From Cheiracanthium punctorium (taxonomy: Eukaryota; Arthropoda; Arachnida; Araneae; Cheiracanthiidae): a DNA stretch of 64,000 nucleotides. The position numbers and the translations under genes were made by a program. Positions 58,500 through 64,000 of the stretch are shown one piece after another. Location: NCBI GenBank assembly GCA_038373885.1, contig JAWZYV010013557.1, forward strand, positions 1-64,000, read 5' to 3'. Numbering within the stretch: position 1 is the stretch's first letter; every line of letters begins with the position of its first letter. Under the pieces are notes generated by a model. That model was not told the DNA's origin. It saw only the letters and a program-made list of their open reading frames with translations, and did no database searches.

Positions 58500-61400
58500 T
58501 ACAGAATTCAGGTAGCGAAAGACATTGCACAATAAAAAAATTAACGATTCAATTCTCAACAATTTATTCTTACTTTTATGTCGCATTTTTGAGTACACAT
58601 TTTTCGGACAATTTTCAATAAAGGGGGTGAGAGATAAAATGACATAGTCATTAATAAATCATAAAATATTTCTTCTATAACAATGGAAAAAATACGGTAC
58701 TAAAACGGATGAAATTTGAAAACAGTTATATTTACTCTTGAAAACAAAAAGTAAATAGTGCAACAAGTATAATTAATAAAATAGATAAAAGGGCTTACTT
58801 TTTCCCCCCTTTTTATCAAACCAACTCCACAGCCACTGATATCACTGGGGACCGAATCAGCTTTTAGCGGTAGAGTCTGTGTGTAACGTCCAAAAACAAA
58901 GTTCATTGGAAGGATTGGAAATTGCAAATCTATATGTTCACTACAAAAAAAAAAAAAAAACCTCCACAGCCACTGGACATTAGCAGGGCTTGACTGTCAA
59001 GAAAGATTTGACGGTCAAAAACTGAAGCGGCCGACTTTGATTTTCAAAGGGTCTTTCCAATAAGTAAGGAGAGGCATCATTTTTAATTTAACAAAACTAC
59101 ATTTCCCCCCTCAAAGCGCAACTATAATGGATGTCTTCTTCTTAACGAATTCCTGACAAAAAACCCAAATGATCATTACATTATAGTATTTTCTCCAGAC
59201 TAATACTTTATTTAAAATTTACCGATTTGACACGAAAATTACGAAAACTACTTACCTGTACTCATATACAAAACAAGTTAATATTTCACTGCAAGATACA
59301 GATATTCGGCTGGTAAAATTCATTTAACTTAACCAAACTTGACACACAGACATCATTTACGTATTTAGCTTAGCTCTTTGTAATCCATTCTTTGCAGCTC
59401 ATGGTATTTTCCCCCCAACCAGGTAGCGAAAGATTAACAACAGACTTGAAATATAAAACATGATGTTACATAAAAGAATTTTTAAAGCTCCCTTCTCTCA
59501 CAAAGTCATTATGCTTGCGGGAAAAACTGGTCCTAGTCTATTTAAGTGAACACAGATGTGACTGATTTTTGAGTTAACGGGAGATAAAAGGGCCGCGTTC
59601 GGCATCTAAATCGCTCCAATTTTTCACAGAATCTTAATGGTCATTTAGTGATGACATGTTCTTAAGTTTTGTTTGTAGGTCCAGAAAAACGATCATTTTA
59701 TGCCTTGTTAAAAATCCGCTTTTCTTGCGAGGTTTGAAATACATTACAATGAAACTGATTGCACTGCACATTTTCTATTTTCTGTAACCTCTCTTCCCGG
59801 GGCGCTTTCTTTAATGTTAGCGACCTGTTAAATTTACAGCATTCTGAGCTCAATGTTAGTGTTTTTCCTTGACTCTGACAGAAAATTTTAAATTTTTAAG
59901 AGTCCAGTACGTTATTTTTATTTATTTACTTATTTATGTATTTATTTATTTTTGAGGGGGGTGGTGGTATTGTAAATATTTTTAGAAAAATAATATGGAA
60001 AATGATATTTAATAATTTGAGGAGCTGGAACGACTTTTGGCGTGATTTCATTAACGGTGTTATTCGAAAAAATCATGTGATTTTGGTACATAATTACAAA
60101 TAAACTAATGATGCCAGGCACTTCAAAATTTTGAAACTGTCTCTTTACAAGCTGTATTACATACTGCGAAGACAGGCCAATCTGTATCAGTTTCAAAACT
60201 TTTAGAAAAAATTCTTAAAAATCGGAAATTTTCGCAAAGTGTGTCACTCTTCGAAAAATCTTGCAGCTCAGATCCATGTTTAAGAATCTTTTCTGAAAAT
60301 TTCACAAAAGTCACAGCGTTTTCGCTTATCGCAGTGTGTAAAACAGCTTATGAAGAACCCTCTGGAATTTTTTGGAGATCAAGGTGCTATTAGTTTATTT
60401 CAATTTGTGTACCAAGACTAAAAACAGAGTTCTTTTTTTTCGAAGAACAGCCTTAACCAAAAGCTCGGCATAAGCGGGGGGACAGGGCTCGATACAAACA
60501 AAAATTGGGTTCGTTTTGTGGCCCTATCAGAAAATTACAATCGATTTAAACGGAACCCCTTCACAAAAATACAGTCGATTAAAACTGCCCTTCATTGGCA
60601 TTTTACCCTACATTTTAATGTGTTTCATCAATTAACAAAAAAAGTGACTTTTATTAAAATTTGGTTTGGAAATTCACAAAAATATGCAGTTTTTATAAAA
60701 ATAGGACTCTGGAAAATATTCCTGGATCGACCCCTGATAAATTATGTAAGGTTTTCAGTTGACGATGTTTTCACGAAAAAAAAGGGGGGGGGGTATATAA
60801 ATTAGGTGAATGTACATATACTATGTACTAAATAAAACTAATATTCTGAGATATTATCTTAACTAGACTTTTAAACGAACTTTTTGTAATGCTAGAAAAT
60901 AGATGCTAGCAGATCGTTATAAACAATAGCTGTGAAGGTTCCCCTTCTGTGCGGAACGTTGCTTCTCCATATTGCTCGGGAGCAACGCTGTTAGTAGGAA
61001 GTAAAAAGGTGATTTGTTGCTGTAATTTTCTAATGCATATAAATCTAAAAGGGTTAAAGGTATCGAATACTGACTTAGATAGTACTGCAACTATAGAGTT
61101 TACGTCTCTCACGACGAACCAACTAGAACGGCCCCCTCCCGTGGATCCATAACTTATTTTGGAGCCCCCTACCAAGTCTGGGGCATGTGCCCCTAGTTGC
61201 CCCCCTGGCAGCAGATATAAATCATAAAATCGCAGACCGTTTTTAGTTCTCTTAAACTGCGTCACATTTGAATTCGCAATTAGTCGTCTGTCAAGTCAAG
61301 TAAGTTGGGCACGATCATAAAAGTGTATTGTCTCTCTGCTACTGACCTTCAAACACAATTAGGTTATTCACTAAAATATAAATGAGAAACTGGCCCCAAC

Positions 61401-61530
61401 CTGTGACAGGGCAGCAACTAAAAGGGGGGGGGGTAAGCGGGGACAAGCACCGGGAGACATTCTAAAAGGAATGCCAAAATCAGTTATAGTTTCTTGGGAT
61501 GGGGCGCAGCTCCATGCGAGGGGGCACACG
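58500..61530. other. Interior of the 5.85-kb composite, largely unassigned
   Basis: A plus-strand stretch at about 60106-60410 is open for ~100 codons without an ATG (SLQAVLHTAKTGQSVSVSKL...LFEKSC) and has a more protein-like composition than its surroundings. I do not recognise it. G-run fragments near 59955, 60785 and 61425 look like decayed MITEs. Nothing else is supported. Confidence 0.35.
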
Positions 61531-61532
61531 AC

Positions 61533-61710
61533 CATGGACGTCCATAAGGGGGGGGGCAAGGTAGGGCACTTGTTCTAGGTTAATGTCTCATGATGTTAAC
61601 AAATGGCAAAAACAGAACTAAATTTGTTAAAAGTTTGAAATTTGCCCCCTCTAGAAAATTTTTTTGACGTTTCACCCCCTCCCCTAGGAAAATTACTATG
61701 GGCGCCCATG
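61533..61710. mobile_element. 178-bp hAT MITE
   Basis: CATGGACGTCCATAAGG at the left pairs with the inverse of ACTATGGGCGCCCATG at the right. The flanks are CACACGAC and CACACAAC, a 7-of-8 duplication. Its terminus is related to that of the 5.85-kb composite that contains it. Confidence 0.75.
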
Positions 61711-62125
61711 CACACAACACTAATTATGGTTTGCTCCGGGTGACATAAACTCTAATTGCGGCATTGCCTGTGAAAATGACCTCCTTTTGCCCATTATTTA
61801 CAGCAACAGGTCTTTTTTTTCTAACGCTGAACAATTGATTTCAGACAAGTTTAAAATCGCTGCCCCTTGGTTTTTGCGTTCCTGAGAAATTATCTAGTTT
61901 GGTCATTTGGTAGAAGCTGCCATCGTTCCTGTTCGGTTGAAAAGCTTCTGTGATTCTATTCTTTTGCAGGGGAATTTTTTTTTTCTTTTTAGAATCTGAT
62001 AGTTTATTTGGGTTATAAATGCATGGTTTGTGTTCAAAATCATAACTTTGCCCCCTGACTTTTTAGACTAGGGGGGCAATTTTTACAACTGCAGGGGCAA
62101 TTGCTCCCCCCAGATTACGCCTATG

Positions 62126-62352
62126 CAAGTCATATATAGCTTGGATTGTTCGTTTGAACAGTTCAGAATGCTGGAACTGGCGGAATTGAAGACATTTGAA
62201 GGTACACTACCCTGGAAGTTATCTATCACAGACATCAGGTTTTTCTTACTGATACTCAGTCTTGGCACTTTCTCATTATCCCAGTTAAATGATGTTGGAA
62301 TTGGAGAAGGAAGTGGGAATGCACAATTTCTTCTGAGGTGAGGATGCCCCAT
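62126..62352 (-). CDS. Unassigned open frame split by the 5.85-kb insertion
   Basis: On the minus strand the frame reads PLPSPIPTSFNWDNEKVPRL, then SISKKNLMSVIDNFQ, and reaches the composite's border at YMTC. If the composite and one copy of its 8-bp duplication are removed, the same frame continues 16 codons into 56271-56225 and then stops. A plausible acceptor (CCTCACCTCAG) precedes residue 8, so this may be an exon rather than a full gene. A second minus-strand frame (62256-62471) overlaps upstream. The Pro-Ser-rich, low-A/T composition argues for real coding DNA, but I do not recognise the family. The opposite strand is also open. Confidence 0.35.
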
Positions 62353-62479
62353 AGGGTCTCTATGATGTCAAATCTCCGAGCTTCGTGAGCACTTTTTACC
62401 CTTCTGTAAGTCCGCATACCTCTTGGCCTGGAGCTAAAGAAGGTAGTTCTCTTGCATAATCGGTTACTCATACTAACCC

Positions 62480-62847
62480 ATTAGTAATAACCTTAAACTC
62501 ACATAACTATTTAATAACAATACCGTATCAATTAGTTATAGAATATAGCATTTCACTGAATAACATTTTAAGTACTGTATGAGACCATAACGTTAAAAGG
62601 AACAGAATGATATTCTCATACCGTTAAGCTCACATAACTGTATGCAATAATATTGGAACATTTCGTTACAAATTATAACAAATTGTTGTCAGTATATTTA
62701 AATACAGTATAAGATCTAAGGGTTCAAATAACTTTAAAGTTATTTGATCCAAATCAGCGCCTTTTCGGACTGAGAGGAGATTGAAAGATAAGTGTTGCGC
62801 AAGAACCACCAGGACTTAGGTTTTGTATGTAGGACACACATGGACAT
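62480..62847. other. Intergenic DNA, no feature seen
   Basis: It shows a short internal repeat of CATAACTATTTAATAACAAT-like and CATAACTGTATGCAATAAT-like phrases, with no coding signal. Confidence 0.4.
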
Positions 62848-64000
62848 CAGGCCCTGATTACCGCACAGGCCAACTAGGCCGCGGCCTGGGGCCCCCAAAT
62901 TTTAGGGGCCCCCAAATGATAGATTTACTTAAGTTTTACTCTAAAAAATTATTATCAAAACATTACTAAAGACAGATAAAGATATGTACTTTTACAACAC
63001 ATGCCGACACGCAAATTGTTTTCTTTACATTTTATTCAGTGCAAAACAAACGACCGAATACACGTCATGTGAAGGTCCAAAACATTCTACCACCTAAGAT
63101 TCACCCTCTTGACGTCATTTGAAGAGCAACTTATGCGCATTCATTTGCGCATTGACTCTGTCTTTCTCTAACTGACAACTATTGGATTTATTTCTGTGAT
63201 AGTGGCAACAGTCAAAATGAAAAAAATGGTTGTTGTTGTTTCCGCCCGGACTCCTTTGAATCACGTGGTTTGAATGAACATCTGAACGTCATACGTTAGC
63301 ATGCTTGAAGTGAAGTTGTAATCTGCACGTATTGTGAGAATAATTGAGTTGATTTATTTTAAATTAAAATGCATCCCCGAAAGTATTTGTCCGGCTCTCA
63401 GAAACGGTCTAAAAAAAAAATGAGGAACATCAAGCTAAGCGAATGAAAGAAAGCTTACGACAATATTTAGTAGCCCGTACCGTGACTGAAAAGGAAAATG
63501 AAGAAGAAACTAGTGATAGTGAACTTGAGATTTCTCAGAGAAATACCACAAATTCAAATGAAAATATCGGTTTACAGGAACAGAATCCAAATAGCAAAGA
63601 TCCTGAAGCTGAACATGCCAAAGATGGAGCAAGTGGATCTCCAGTCAAAGTTGCTTATGATCCAGAAGCGGAACATGGCAAAGATGAAGCAAGTCGATGT
63701 CAAATCGAAATTTCTTCTTGTAGCTCCTATGATCCAGAAGCTGAACATAGCAAAGATGAAGCAAGTCAATCTCAAGTCGAAATTACGTCTACTAGTATCT
63801 ATGATACAGAAGCTGAACATGACAAGGATGGAGCTAGTCGATCTGAAGTCGAAATTACCTCTTCTAACACCTATTCGGATGATCCAGGACTTTGGCCTGA
63901 AAGAATAACTGAAGAAATGCGTGAGTATTTTGTTGCTAAAAAACCAAATCAGAATATTTCTGAAATTAAAAATTCCAGGAAAATGTGCACAGACAAAAGT
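62848..64000 (+). mobile_element. 5' part of a hAT element, running off the window
   Basis: It opens CAGGCCCTGATTACCGCACA and continues with GGCCGCGGCCTGGGGCCCCC, a common hAT terminus. The transposase frame starts ~520 bp further in. The 3' end and target duplication lie outside the window. Confidence 0.7.
63369..64000 (+). CDS. hAT transposase (ZMYM1-like/TTF type), N-terminal part, with an A10 frame break
   Basis: The start at 63369 reads MHPRKYLSGSQKRSKKK, the conserved opening of this hAT group. It enters an A10 run (63411-63420), after which the frame ends at a stop. The frame one base away is open from 63422 to the window edge (193 codons): HQAKRMKESLRQYL, an acidic stretch, four copies of an EAEHxKDxAS unit of ~20-24 residues, then DPGLWPERITEEMREYFV, the typical D-P-x-x-W-P motif before the TTF-type finger. 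One more A in the run would join the two parts. The gene may be intact but for this base, which is also a common site for sequencing error or slippage. Confidence 0.75.

Larger units (their letters stand above)
56523..58648. repeat. ~25-bp inverted pair enclosing the Copia gag region
   Basis: GACTATGTCATTTTATCTCT...CACCCC at 56523-56548 is the exact inverse of the segment at about 58622-58648. TTAA lies next to each outer end (one base further out on the left). This may be the TIR of a TTAA-targeting element that contains the gag fragment, but Copia elements themselves have direct, not inverted, terminal repeats. Confidence 0.4.
56280..62125. mobile_element. 5.85-kb hAT-type composite with perfect 8-bp TSD
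   Basis: The left end CATGGGCGTAACTTGGG and the inverse of the right end, CATAGGCGTAATCTGGG, form the TIR. CAAGTCAT flanks both sides (56272-56279 and 62126-62133). G/C runs and GGGGGGCAA words just inside each end are typical of such hAT families. Inside are a Copia gag pseudogene, MITEs at 57276-57608, 58325-58489 and 61533-61710, and a SINE-body fragment at 58143-58250. No transposase was identified, so it may be a non-autonomous element enlarged by later insertions. Confidence 0.82.

Noticed and set aside
63572..63820. Minus-strand frame with repeated MFSFCII/FDLRLTCFIF segments
   Set aside because: It is the shadow of the in-frame EAEH repeats of the hAT transposase on the plus strand.
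1..64000. CRISPR arrays, bacterial operons, rRNA genes, riboswitches
   Set aside because: The tandem repeats here (75, ~72, ~110 and ~22 bp units) have no repeat/spacer alternation or cas genes, and the window has spliced eukaryotic-type exons; no rRNA sequence was recognised.

Overview
The window looks like AT-rich (roughly two-thirds A+T by eye), gene-poor nuclear DNA of an animal. The signs are spliced exons with GT/AG borders, piggyBac, hAT, mariner, MULE and P-element-like relatives, a Copia-type gag, tRNA-headed SINE-like repeats and minisatellites. There are no bacterial gene clusters, rRNA genes or CRISPR arrays. The mariner protein, the HNHP-type MULE protein and the SINE tail all resemble families I associate with arthropods, chelicerates in particular. 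That placement is an inference, not a demonstrated assignment.

Layout. 0-1.2 kb is an internally deleted piggyBac element that keeps one intact first exon. 1.2-7 kb is AT-rich DNA with a decayed mariner transposase (4.9-5.9 kb) and a nested palindrome (2.0-2.1 kb). 7.2-7.6 kb is a ~72-bp minisatellite. 8.5-12.7 kb is a large degenerate pyrimidine-rich array of GTCTCATCTTGCA-like units, interrupted by an 802-bp TIR element. The same family returns in the opposite orientation at 20.7-23.3 kb, around a shared ~450-bp core. 14.7-17.6 kb is a crowded array of short GGTGACC...GTCCCC elements. 18.07-18.58 kb is a TTAA-bounded palindromic MITE.

28.0-40.6 kb holds at least six exons, with matching phases at most junctions, of a THAP-domain plus P-element-transposase-like gene (THAP9-like architecture). 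One of its introns carries an 8.17-kb hAT element with a perfect 8-bp TSD, and inside that lie further elements to a depth of three. Intron 2 carries a 75-bp tandem repeat next to a perfect 32-bp hairpin.

45.28-52.86 kb is a complete Mutator-like element (MULE): long terminal inverted repeats, a 9-bp target duplication with one mismatch, and a decayed gene for the HNHP-type DNA-binding part of a MULE protein. Only 93 bp further on begins a 2.0-kb foldback element with ~740-bp arms (52.95-54.95 kb). At 55.36 kb a short exon encodes a probable signal peptide and may belong to a host gene. 56.28-62.13 kb is a 5.85-kb hAT-type composite with a perfect 8-bp TSD. It contains a Copia gag pseudogene, itself split by a 333-bp hAT MITE, and two more MITEs. 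Removing it on paper reconnects a minus-strand open frame of unknown function. At the right edge a hAT element with a ZMYM/TTF-type transposase begins and runs out of the window.

The genes do not form a pathway. The window is mainly a stratified record of transposon insertions whose order can be read from TSDs. The best candidates for something undescribed are the MULE with its neighbouring foldback, the MULE-like element with GTACGCTACGAGCAC subterminal repeats, and the paired GTCTC minisatellite/core family. The most gene-like host candidates are the THAP/P-like gene, the signal-peptide exon, and the ORF split by the 5.85-kb insertion.
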